64,000 nt of DNA, taken from Rostratula benghalensis (taxonomy: Eukaryota; Chordata; Aves; Charadriiformes; Rostratulidae). Under the pieces are notes generated by a model. That model worked only from the letters and a program-made list of their open reading frames with translations. It did not search any database and had not been told where the DNA came from. Shown here piece after piece: positions 21,501 to 32,832 of this stretch (position 1 is its first letter; every line of letters begins with the position of its first letter). The DNA lies in the NCBI GenBank assembly GCA_013399305.1, contig VXAI01000092.1, forward strand, positions 71,187 through 135,186. The letters are read 5' to 3'. The position numbers and the translations under genes were made by a program.

Positions 21501-24500
21501 AGGTTGGAATGTCTTTAAGTTTGTGATTTTTCTTACTGTGCAAATCTCTGTAGAGGAAGAGACAGATTTAATCTTTTTAAGAGGCCCTCTCAGACTTAAA
21601 ACCTGTATCCTATATTGGGTACCTTTGATAGTGTCTTGGAGCATTTATCTGCAAACTAATCAAAGCTCAAATATCTGATCCATTCCAATATGGACAACCT
21701 CTGCTCAGATGCTCCAGCATCCATCCAGTACAACTTGCTTCTCCTTCGATTGGATCGATAACGGCTAATGAGGATGGTAACACACCAGATTCCTTCAGCA
21801 GACTATTGCTGCGCTCTGACAAGATGTTGGCTGAAAGGAGGGACCCTGCAGGCAGTTTCTGCTGAGAAGAACAAATAACAAGGAACAGGGGTTTTTTTAA
21901 TGCAATCCCTTTCATTTACAAAGCACGTGCAAAAGTCTGTTTCTTTTAGAGCAGAAGAAATCAAACAGCAGTGACAGCCTCTTGGAGCTGGGAACAAAGA
22001 CATCATCTCTCAGCCAAAAGTCTGTGGTAGGGTGGGGGGATTTTTTCTGCCGTGAAGACTTCTATGTTTGTCTGCACTGAGTTGATATCTTTTTTTCTCG
22101 GCTGTGTCTGCATGTCTTTTACATCACACAAAACACCAGAGATAGCAAAGGAGCTCCTCTGCCTTTGTTATGAAACAGAATCTTTGTTGTTTGAGTGATT
22201 TGGTTTCAGAAGGAAGCCTAAGCCTTTCTGCAGTGATGGGAAGTGGCTTTGTCCACCCCCTAACGTTGCTTAGTGTTGTAATAGCTCTGAAAGTCTAAGG
22301 ACACAGCCAAGAAAAGGATAGCAGGTCTAATTTTTAATGAGACCACACACTCAAAAACCATACATGAAATCTTTTGGCAACCAAGTTCTTTTAATAGGTC
22401 TGAGACAGAAGCTGCAATTTTCATGGTACTGGTTGTGAATGATCGCCTTGAGATCAGTTTACTTTCCATAAAATAATTTTTAATAGAGTAAGGTAATGAC
22501 ACCCATGGGCCACAGAGGGTGTTACACCCAGGGGAGATGGTGACAGGTAGGGAGCTCTTGAGGACTGAGAGGGATTAGTGGGTGTAGGAGGTGTGAAACA
22601 TTGCAGGATGACGTGAAGCAAATGTCTCTGCTGATCTGCTGAGTTGTAGTAGCCAGTAGAGGTGAATATTATTTCCTAGACTTATTTTTGGTGCATCTTT
22701 CTTGCAAACTGGTGAGTAGAGATGAGTAGTTGTTTTGTGAAAAAATGTTCTCTCATGAGAAAATGGCTTAAAGGTTGTCTTGGAGAGGTCATGCTGCTGG
22801 GCAGTGGTCCTGGGCTTGCATCTCCAGAGACCGCAGCATGTCACAGCTGGAGTCTTCCCCAATCAAATTCTGCACTGGGGAGAATAGTAAAAAGGAATCC
22901 AAAATACAGTCTCATTAATTTTCTAGTGATTTTAATATTTTTTTTTTCTTGTCTTGTCATGTCTGATAGACTTGTCCAGCTATCCCCAAGAAATCTTGAG
23001 TATCATTTCTGGCACGGATAAAAAACCACACTACTGATTCCCTTCGGGTTGGTTTAGCTACGAGAGGGTGTGAGTGTGGTTTTGTGTGGGTGTGGTGTAT
23101 GGGTATGTATGGGTATGCTTATCAAAATCAGATAACACCAGAAAACTAATTACAGCTTTTAACTGTCCTTGCGATCTCTGCTGTGGAAGAGAAGTTTTCA
23201 CATGACTATTTCTTGCATTAGAGGTGAAATCAGATCCCTACCCCGCACTTGCTGTGTTTGGACCATTGCCAAAAAATCTCTTTTGAAAAGGCATTCCTAC
23301 TGGAATATGTCACGGACTATTCCAGATCCCAGCTCTGATGGGCTTCAGACGGGAAGCTGGAATGCAGACTTCCCAGTTGCACACAGGAGTGGAGGCATTT
23401 GAGGGGCTCACATTGCAACCTAGAGAAAATAAGGACCAAGCAGGGGCAATATCTTATGAAGATGACAGAGAGAAATAAGCAAATGCCATGTGCTGTGTGT
23501 AGGGAGCCCACAGCTCTACAAATCTGCATTTAACACTAGCCAGAGCTTACATCAGTGGAATGATTAGCTGGGACTTACACACACACACTTCTACTAAAAA
23601 GTTATTTTTATTGCTTTAAAAGGCAATATCCCTGCAGTAGAATGGGCAGCCTAAAGAGTACAGTGAAAAACAAGGAGTAAAGGAAGAACCTGAGCTGAGT
23701 AAGGTAAGACTTAGGTAATGGCAAACTCTTCAAGACAGAGCATTAAATTCAGAGTCCTCTTCATTCATCTCCTGGTTATCCCATCTCTCAGAAGGGACTA
23801 CCCTGCTGAGAAAGAAGTGTAAATTTATGTATTCTGAGCTAGGGATATTTTCATTTAGGTTCTTTGTTTCCCAGGTTTGTTTTAAACAAGCAGACCCACT
23901 CCCTTCCCAGTAAATATTTCCTGCTCCTTTTGGTGTCATGTCAGATTAAACCTGGGATATCTTTTAGAGATCATGTGAAAGTGGTTCTATTTTTGCCGGG
24001 TAACTGGCGTGAATATCAACAGACTGCGGTAATAAAAATGTTGATCTCTGCGGCTGCTGAAAGAGAGACATGAAGTGAATCTCTCTGATATTTAATTTGC
24101 AAACTGAATTGCACCTATTTAGGGAGGGGAAAACAGCAACTCTCTCATTGATGAGAAATTCTGCATTTAAAAACACTCCTTATTAATGATTCAAAACATA
24201 CGGTTCCTGGGAGCTGTAAACAAGTTCAGTATTCTGTACACTAATCCATAACCATTGTCATATGTAGAGAACAAGAAGTTACTCACAAACAGATGTTGCC
24301 TCTGCCAAACCCATTTATTTAATGCACATTTTACTTTCCAAGTCCTAGTTAGAAACTTTCTGTGGTGGGTGGATTACGTGAAGGGCTGGAAAAGCAGGGA
24401 TTAGTTTGCCTGTAGAGCAATGCCTTTATGTTTGTTCTGGAGTCTTTTCCATCTTGTCTTGCAGTGGAAGAAGAGTTATTCCTCCTGGACTTGCTCTTGC

Positions 24501-24784
24501 TGCCCTGGAGGGCACTGAGCATTGTGTTTGCCAGCGCTGTGAGGCACTGCCAAAATTGTTGTGTTACCAGAGAGCTGCATCATTAAGTGTGCTCTCTGCA
24601 CTGACCAGTAATGAAGCCTGGCATTCACAAATGCTTATGCCCAGAGAAGGCAATTACCTCCCCTAAGTTATAGGTGAGATTTCAGGGAAAGGTATGCCAA
24701 AAGCTAAGGATGGAGGAAGAATTACTGCTCAAAACATGACTAATTTCAGAGTTACTTCTTGTTTCTCAGGGCCTAGTTCAGTGA
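18513..24784. other. Unique DNA, no gene recognised
   Basis: About 6 kb without identified repeats or supported genes. Minus-strand open stretches with some splice-like flanks occur at 21366-21457 (donor CCACAG|GTACAA, weak acceptor) and 20041-19920 (strong acceptor tttcacatcaccccag, no donor), but neither is convincing. A short GC-box-like gggggcgg lies near 20271, and a short AC run at 23575-23590. Confidence 0.45.
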
Positions 24785-25210
24785 AGTTCTAAGTATCTCC
24801 AAGTATGGGATTCCACCACCTCTCTGGGCAATCTGTCCTACTGGTTAAGTACTCCAGTAAAATTTTTTGTCCCTGTGTCTGGATGGAATTTCTTTTGAGA
24901 CTTGTAACCGCACCTACTGTCCTTTTGCTATGCGCTTCCAAGAAGCATGTAATTCAGTCCTTGCTAAAACTCCCTGTTAGGTAGATGTAGGCAGCAATAA
25001 GACCCTCCCTCAGCCTTCTCTTCACCAGGGTTACATAAATCCAGTCTTCTCAGTCCCTCCTCCTACAGCACGGTGACCGTCTCAGTGACCCTCCACTGGA
25101 CTGTCTCCAATTTGTCAATGTTTTCCTTTTATTAGGAGCCCTAAACTGCATCCAGTACTCCAAATGCAGCCTAGTGAGTACTAAACAGAGGGGATACCTA
25201 CATGGATTCT
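24785..25210 (-). mobile_element. CR1 LINE fragment, minus strand, diverged
   Basis: Reading the plus strand, the reversed CR1 landmarks come in order: 'gtatctccaagtatgggatt' (24793), 'ccacctctctgggcaatctg', 'tctggatggaatttctt' (24879), 'cctccctcagccttctcttc' (25004), the 'ccctccactggactgtctcc' segment (25090) and 'gcatccagtactccaaatgc' (25148). No reading frame survives. The 3' terminus (low-coordinate end) is missing its microsatellite. It lies head to tail against the next CR1 copy in the opposite orientation. Confidence 0.88.
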
Positions 25211-25282
25211 TACAAGGAAAAGGACTGTCATGAATTAAAAACCTCAGCTCTGCTGAGCACTCCGAGAACATCACTGCAATTA

Positions 25283-25605
25283 CTTAAAGGGGGCTTACAA
25301 GAAAGACGAGGACAGAGTTTTTAGTAAGGCCTGTTGTGACAGGACAATGGGTAATGGTTTTAAACTAAAAGAAGGTAGATTTAGACTAAATATAAGGAAG
25401 AAATTTTTCACTATAAAGGTGGTGAAACTCTGGAACTGGTTGCCCAGAGGGGTGGTAGGCACCCCATCCCTGGAAACATTCAGGGTCAGGTTGGAAGGGG
25501 CTCTGAGCAACCTGATCTAGTTGAAGATGTTCCTGCTCATTGCAGCGTAGGTTGGACTAGATGACCTTTAAAGATCCTTCCCAACCCAAGCTATCTTATG
25601 ATTCA
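25283..25605 (+). mobile_element. CR1 LINE fragment, 5'-truncated, plus strand
   Basis: Starts abruptly within ORF2 at 'aaagggggcttacaagaaag' and continues through the GRFRLN-IRKKFF-like coding tail (25374), 'tgcccagaggggtggtagg' (25441) and 'ggttggactagatgac' (25550) to a terminal 'ttatgattca'. The abrupt 5' end is typical of target-primed reverse transcription stopping early. The reading frame is partly intact but interrupted. Confidence 0.93.
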
Positions 25606-25657
25606 GTTAGCATGTTGCTAACCCTTTCTTTTACCTGAATGCTTTCCAAGCAAGCCG

Positions 25658-25963
25658 AAGAAAAGAAGATGGAGCCAGACTCTTCTCAGTGATGTTTTGT
25701 GAAAGGACAAGAGACAATGGGCACAAACTGAAATACAGGAAATTCCATTTAAACATAAGAAAACAATGTTTACTGTGCAGGTGGTCCAACAATGGAACAG
25801 TTTGCCAGAGAAGTTGTTAAGCCTTCATCCTTGAGATTGCAGATACTCAAAACCCAACTGAACATGTCCCTGAGCTCTGGCTGACTCTAATTTGAGCAGG
25901 GGTGGGCTGATGAGTGGGTGTCCAGAGATGCCTTCCAACCTCCACTATTCTATGATTCTGTGA
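25658..25963 (+). mobile_element. CR1 LINE fragment, 5'-truncated, plus strand, second subfamily
   Basis: Begins at 'gaagatggagccagactctt' and continues through 'gacaatgggcacaaactgaa' (25711), the 'attccatttaaacataag' segment (25742) and a degraded tail ending ctatgattctgtga. The internal sequence is of the type seen at 1950-2287, not of the type just upstream at 25283-25605, so two CR1 lineages inserted side by side. Confidence 0.9.
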
Positions 25964-26419
25964 ACTGCTAAGTGAGATTGAAGAATCGACATGTTTAGGA
26001 CAGGTTATAGCAGGAAGGAATTTCAGTTACCCACATTTGGATCAATTATGTTGCTGAGGCAGCAACATAAAATGCAGATACGATAAATTATTGTTTCTTA
26101 AAAAAACCTAGCCACTGAACCCTTCAAAAAAAGGTGTTATTCTGGATTAGGTGGTTTACTGAAACTACTCCGGATCTTAATGGGAGGGCAGTTCTGTGAT
26201 AATAATCTTAGTACAGTTGTGTCAGTGTTGCAATGGGAGAGAACGACCCAAACATATTCGGAGAGTGGATATTCTGTTTCAAGAGAGGTATATCAAAATG
26301 AGATTTAAAAGAAAACCACAAAAAACAAACCCAAACCGAAGAAATAAAACCTTTAAAAAAGCAGTCTGAAAAGCAAGAAGGGAACAGGCAGCCTAGATGC
26401 TGTTAAAAAATACTAAAAA

Positions 26420-27965
26420 TGTGAAAGTTGTGCCACATTTTGAAAAGAAAAGAGTGTGGTCTGAAAAGGCCATTTCACAGTTCAGTAAGAACATTAAGGA
26501 TGCTGTGGCAGGCAGTAAGTTGATGTTTAAAAAATGGGAAGCTTACTCAAATTAGGAGAACAGGAAAGCCTATAAAATATGGCAAATCAACCATATAACA
26601 GAAACTGAAAGGGCTAAAAAAGAATGTGAGTTGAGCTTTGCAAAGACTGATAGTAAATAGTTCTTTATATAGCAAAAGCAGGAAGCCAACTAGTTTAACG
26701 ACAGATGTGTAAAAGGGCACTCAGGGAGGGCAAGGAAACAGCAGAAATGCTCAATGAGTTTTATGTACCAGCCTTTCCTGCTGAAGACATAAGGGAGAGC
26801 CCCAAACCCAACCTATTTTTGACAGCAATTCATCAAAAGAGCTAGACTGGTCTGAATTGAATTCACAGACATACCAGACCAAACAGGTAAGCTGGAGGTC
26901 AGTAAACCAGCAGGACCAGCCACCATTTGCATGACAGTTCACCTATGAAGCTGCAGAACTGCTGGCCAAGGTGTGTTGGGTGTGCAAAGTTGCCAGTGTA
27001 GCTCCCACTTAGAGGGTTCTTGGGGAACAGCAGATCAGTGAGTCTGACTTCCAGGCCTCCTGTGACAGCAGAGATGGGATCTCTGCACACATGGGGAAAA
27101 GTGATGTCGAGGGGAGCGGTCAGCAGGGTTTCTGTATGGAACAGTCCTGCCTCACCAGTGTGCTGGAAGTCCATGGAGATGTTAACAAGTAGGTAGCTAA
27201 ATTGGATGTAATGTATTTGGATTTTCAGAAAGCTTTTTACAGTTTTGCAACAAAGGCTATGAAGATACTAAGCCACCGTGAACTGGATAAAAGGTCCTTT
27301 TGTGACTTGAAAGTGGAAAGGAAGGGTTAGGGCTCAACAGTGACTTTTCAGGATGGAGAAAAAGTAGCAACTGAACCCCTAGGAATCAGTTCCGGGTCTG
27401 ATGTTATTCAACATCTTTACTGGAAGCCTCGACTAAGGGTATGTGTTGTGGCATGCCCAGGTTTGCAGTCAATAGCAAGGTCGTTTGTCTGCTGAAATGC
27501 TGAGCTGTTGGTGGAAGTCCTGGAGGACTTAGCAAAACCAAGAGAGGGGACAGAAAGGTGTCACGTGAGCTTCAGGTACACAAAGGTAAGATGATGTCTT
27601 GGGTAGAATAATCTGAACCATGTTTACATGGTGCTGAACTCACAACTGGCAGCCACCACTCTTCGGGTCTCCATGGACAGTTCCCAGAAAACCTCGTCTC
27701 ACTGTGCTGTGGCAGCCAGAAAGCCAGGCAAATGGTGACTGTCCTCAGGGAGGCTACTGAGAAGAAGACAGAGGGCACCATTTTGCTGCTCCATCTTTTT
27801 GCACCCGTATCTAGAGCAGTGTGTGTGGTTCTGGTCTCTGCATCTGAAGAAGGATACGGGTGGTTAGAGAAGGGCAACCAAAGGGGCCAAGGAGATCTGC
27901 TTTCTTACGAGGAAAGACTGGAAATCCAGGATTGTTCACATTAGAGAGGAGATGGCTGAGGCATG
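26420..27965 (+). mobile_element. Decayed CR1-type LINE ORF2 region with RT motifs
   Basis: This is a long old copy of the central part of ORF2. In order: a linker with ERAKKECELSFAK (26607), a segment ending AEMLNEFYVPAF (26742), the pre-RT stretch GFCMEQSCLTSVLE (27129; CR1 has HGF--G-SCLTNL), and RT motif A read as DVMYLDFQKAF (27205), keeping the catalytic Asp of YLDF. A degraded motif B region follows around 27383, then the 3' ORF2 part ending near 27965. Frames shift many times. The element's own 3' end is not recognisable. Endonuclease sequence is not visible upstream. Confidence 0.82.
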
Positions 27966-30900
27966 ACCAAGACTTTTTTTTTTTGTGATTTTTTTCAAAT
28001 AATAGAGGTGGGTGTGAAGTCTGGTCTCCTGGCAGTGAGGGAGTAACTTGCCAAAAAGAAAAGCAATTGTTTCCAGGAAGCCAAAGGAAGGCTTTGTTGA
28101 CAGTGTAGGTAGTCCCCCAGAGGAACTTGTTGTCACAGAGACCAGGATTGTTCTTGTGATCTCATCACACCCTGTGCCCAGAAGACTCTGCAGATGGCTA
28201 AGCAACATTCTCTGTTCAGCAGGAACTCAAGTTTTTGCTCTGTCACTCATGAGCCGAGGACTGATCCCATCTGTGGGTGTGTGGTAGTGCTGGAGCTTTT
28301 CCTTGAGCAGAGCAGAGGTCCCAGGACCAGCAACAGGGCTGAGGCATTTCCATTACAGCCAGGAATTTGCTCCAGTCTTCTGGCCAACTTGTTTTGAGTG
28401 TCTTTTGCCACAATGTGGTTTGCAGTTGTGTCCCAATGGAAAAGAAATTATATGCGTGCCCCTTATGTTCTTTACAGTATATTAAAAAAAGAAGGGGGGG
28501 GGGGGAACAAAACTTGTTTTGAGTTTTCTTCCAAACAGGATTTTTTTTGTCATGTTTGGAACTTTTTTGCCTTGTTTTGTTTTACTGGTTAATGTCATCA
28601 TTCATCTTTCCTGTTTTTGCTGTAGGACTTCTTAGATGGTTCACAGATGTGCACTGGAAATTCTCTCACTGGAAATAAAAGCTACCATGCTTACTGTTGA
28701 ACACAAATAATCTTTGTTGGTAACTTGAGTTGTTATTGCTCATGAAAGCAGACAGAAAAGAAATTTCACTAGATCTTCCTGCTTTGGTTTCCCTTTTCCC
28801 TGGAATTTTAAAAACTACCTCCCAATACTTGCACAAGGCCCAAAATAGGATTTTTACAATAACCTCACAGCTCACTTGGCAGCTTTCCCCTAAACAATTC
28901 TTTCCTCATCCCATACTTTCTTCAGCCCTTTGCTAAATGCAATGGAACTTTCTAATCAACAAAACCCATTTTTTTATTTTTCCTTCATCTCTTCCCATTT
29001 CAAGCAGCTTGTTGCCCTGTTCAAGTATTTCTTTATGCTGTTTACTGCAAAAAGACAGGCTGATTTGGAGACACATTTTCCCTGGTTCTCCCTGTCAGCT
29101 GTTCTTTCAGGATCCACTTCGTATCTCTTTCCCCTCTCAAACTTGGCCTTGAGCTCCCAGACATGACCCTCTCTCAACTTTGCAAGTCTAAGCAGAGTTT
29201 CTGCTACATCTGCTTCACAAACAGCATTTTTGGTGCTGAACCTTATACCTTTATGAATTTTGCATCTTCCTATTTCAGAAGGGACATCCTCTTTTTAGCA
29301 GAAAGTCATAACTCTGGGCCAACAGTGACAGCTCTATACCATCTGCCCAAGTAAAATAATATTCCCAACTATTTCTCTGTGTGTGTAATACACCATATTT
29401 TCTTCATAACGTGGTAAAAAACACTTGGTTGGCATGTGAACTATTTGCTGGAGATGGTGGCAAACATCCCCATGCCTACTGTCCCACCAAGTGCTAATCA
29501 TGTTCCTCCAGAGACTCTTCATGACGATTCAGTAGAAAAAGGTGGCTGAATATCAAGCATATCAAGCATCTGTGGAAATTGTATCATGTTGTTTTCATTC
29601 GTTTCTGACCTTGGTAGCCTGGGATTGACTGAATGCTCTGAGGGAGTTCAAAATGAGAACAGCTGAATCATCACAGACTCACTGGAGTGATCGAAGGCAA
29701 CTGCAAACAGAAATCTGTGTGAGTCATCCTAAAGAAAGAGGCCAGAGAAAAGGGTGGGTGTGCTTTGTACTAAAGTACATAGTCATGGGAACATTAACTT
29801 CTCAGGAGCTGCTTCTTTCCTATTCTGGTGTAAATCCAAAGGGAATCTACTTATTTCTATGAACTGCTCTAGCTACAGATGGGCTCTGCTGGAAACCTGA
29901 GGTAGAGCCCAAACTCTTGCATATATTCTGTCCTTAGACTTGCCTGTTTTTCACCTGCTGCAGATCTATGTATGTGTAAGTGGGAAAGCATCACACCAGA
30001 ACAAAGGTCCAGGGCTGAGCAGGGACAAATCTATACCTAAAGACATTATGGGATCAAGGCCTCAGCTTCTTCCACTGTGATATCCTGAATGTGCAGAGAA
30101 AAGGAGATACTCTTCTTGAGGAGAGGCTGGGAGCACAGTGCCTCTGGCATGTTGCTGCTTTGCACAGCCTTCCTTCCATGCCCTGGCTGACTAGTAGTGC
30201 CATTTGGCCTTCTACACTTTCCGAACTTGCCAGCTGGGCAGCAAAGGGGACTATCAAGATGTAGTTGGCTTGACAGGGGGATGCATGGGTTTTTTTTTGT
30301 GCAGACCAAGGGACTGGCAATGCCACGAAGGGTGTTGGTCTGAATCCCACACGTCAGTAGTGTCCCAGCACCTTCACACTTTGAAAGGAACTGTAATGTG
30401 TTTGCAAAATCGGTGTTGTCTACTTCATAGTAAGTAACTGGCTAGTAAACACAGCCACCACCAAGCCTTTCTTTGAAACACCAGAAGGGAACTATCTGCC
30501 CCATCCACCTATCCCGTGGTTGCTTCTAGAAAGGATGTGGTATGCCTTCCATCCTCAAACCAATTACTAGTTTCCACTGCTCATTTTTGGTGGAGGATAC
30601 AGTCCCTTCAACATGCTGAGTTGCTGGTGAGACTGCTCCTGAGTTCCCTTCTACTGGAATGAGCTGGGTGAGACCAGGCAGTTTAAATCATCTGTCACCT
30701 GGATAATTTGCTTCCTTTAGACCCAAGAAGGTGAGGGACAGCCCAAATGAATGCCTGCCCTAGCAGCCTGCCAGCGCAGGGAGGGTGAGCAGCCGAGTGC
30801 TTGCTCACTTGCTGCCTGACGCCTGGCATGTTTGAGGGACCCCTTCATAGTGACTCCTAAAGCTTCCTCTGGCCAGGCTCCTTCTGAATTTTCTTTTCAG

Positions 30901-32564
30901 GGCATTGTTAGCTATAACATGTTGTGATTCCACAGCATGATGCAAACAAGGATCTCAAAGCTCTTTGTAGATGGAAATAAGCACCATCTCAGCAGTGAAC
31001 TTCCAAGGCAGGGAAGCATCCGAACGAAGCCTCAGCCTGGAGCCATAATAACAGAGCCATTTATCTTGGGGGGTCCAAGGATGCGTCACTCTACCTCCCA
31101 TCAATGACAGGATACCCCCCAGCTACAGCTGGTGGCAGAAAGAGCTGAGGGCACTCAGCACACTGGCAGAATAAGCTCCCAGGTTGGCAGGGAAAACACA
31201 AAGGGCAAAACCCAGGTGGTCTGTCAAAAGCATCCCACGGGTTATTGTCTCACAAAGGTATCCATGGACAAACCTCAGCACCTGTGGGTTCCTGTCACTC
31301 CTCTGAAGGAGCAGCTAGTGCAGGGGAGCTCAGGTGACAGAAACAATCTATTCCTCTCCCCCAGCTCATCCCACAGCTCACCTCCTCTCTGCCTGGCTTC
31401 ATCTTCCTGTGTTTGCTGCTGTTGCTGCTCTTTCTGTTTGTCACAGGAAAAGCACCAGCATGACCATAAACCCTTCATTCCCCTGTGGTGAGGCTCCTCC
31501 ACATTCAAAGGAATGAAGTTAGGCTAATATTGACAAGAAATATTCTAATTCCAGCGTGTGAAACCACCGTTTTGACAACATCTTTCTGTGGCTAAGTATT
31601 AAAATGTTTATTCAGACTAGACCAAGGTCTATTTCAAGTCAAAAACTCCACAGTCAGACATTCCTGCATCCTACAACAGTGTTCCCTCAAGCCAGCTGTG
31701 ACAGGTTAAAGCTGGCTGCAGCTGCCTGGGGACAGAAAGGTCCTCTCCTGCTGTGCATCCTTCCCTTGTTTCTGAAAAGCGATGCACAGTGATGGGGCTT
31801 TGGTGGTTCAGTATCTAAGACACATCACCGCTCCACATGTGAATGAGTGCCCTGCACTTTCAGGAAACTATGAGATGGGCAGTTCCCCTTTTTAATGCTC
31901 TCTGATACCCATTAAAAACAAATATGGTAGAACACATGCACCAAACTGCCTCCATCTAAGCACTGGATTTATTTGCATGTTCCTACCAATCTTCAATAGC
32001 AGAAAAATATCTCCTGGAAGCTGCCTTCTTTTCTAGTTTCTCTGTATCTTGATGTGAAAATCTAGTGTCTGATGAGGTATGTGAACTGCTTTTTTCAGGC
32101 TCTTTTTGGCTTTTTAAACTACATTACTAGATGTCTCCCAGAAATTTTCTCCTTGTGATCTTACGGTATAGATACTCTTTGGGGTATTATGGCATGCATG
32201 TTCCTAGACTAGTCCAGGAAATGTAACCAGGTGAAGAAAGAGAAGCATAATTACGTATTTCTGCACCTTCTATACATGTAAGTTTCTAATGGGGAGGAAA
32301 AAATACGAGGCTTGCATATATAAATATGATAAAAACAAAACCAAAGGATAGTAGAGAGACACTGCAGTGACATATGGAGTGACATGTATGGATGTGTACA
32401 AGTATATATTGTGCTTTCCTGTTGCAGAGTGTGGTATTGCCAACAAGAAATTATTATATTTCCTTTAAAATTATGAGATTTTTTTAAAAGTTACTATATG
32501 GCGAATTCTCTGTCTTCCACTTTTCAACCTTCAGGTTTTGCTTTGGGATATACTCTCAAGCTTT
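27966..32564. other. Unique DNA, no gene recognised
   Basis: The first 100 bases may be an unrecognisable continuation of the CR1 copy. A 12-nt G run lies at 28494-28505. The rest shows no repeat or supported exon. Confidence 0.45.
28494..28505 (+). repeat. Poly-G run (12 nt)
   Basis: Uninterrupted G homopolymer directly after an A-rich stretch. It is length-unstable and hard to sequence; its length in the assembly should be trusted less than the flanks. Confidence 0.9.
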
Positions 32565-32593
32565 AAAAAAAAAAAGAAAAAAAAAAAAAAAAA
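32565..32593. repeat. Interrupted poly-A tract
   Basis: Twenty-nine bases of A with a single G at 32576. No flanking duplication was seen that would make it a retrocopy tail. Confidence 0.88.
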
Positions 32594-32800
32594 GCATTGT
32601 TGAGATTCCTATATAATCAAAACAGGGCTTGAAAAGACACCATTTGTCATGAGCCACACACTGAAGCTGTGAGAGCTGGCAGAAGTGACAGTATTACAAT
32701 TAAGAATAACATTTTTTCCAGATAGGATAAACACCATTTGTCACTTCATAAGGATTAAAATTTGAAACTGGAACTACAGCTATTTCCTTTTCTCTTCCAG

Positions 32801-32832
32801 ATGTGGATGATGTTGCTTCATCTTCTGATACT
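32801..32832 (+). other. Possible 32-nt micro-exon
   Basis: A strong acceptor (tttccttttctcttccag, ending at 32800) is followed 32 nt later by a near-consensus donor, ACT|GTAAGT. In the frame beginning with two bases of a split codon it is fully open and encodes VDDVASSSDT, an acidic/serine-rich stretch typical of alternatively spliced linkers. No neighbouring exon is identified in the window. Such pairs also occur by chance. Confidence 0.2.

Noticed and set aside
21288..21644. 118-codon minus-strand frame with a helical-looking end and a donor-like site at 21365
   Set aside because: The acceptor needed to define an exon is weak and no partner exon of matching phase was found.
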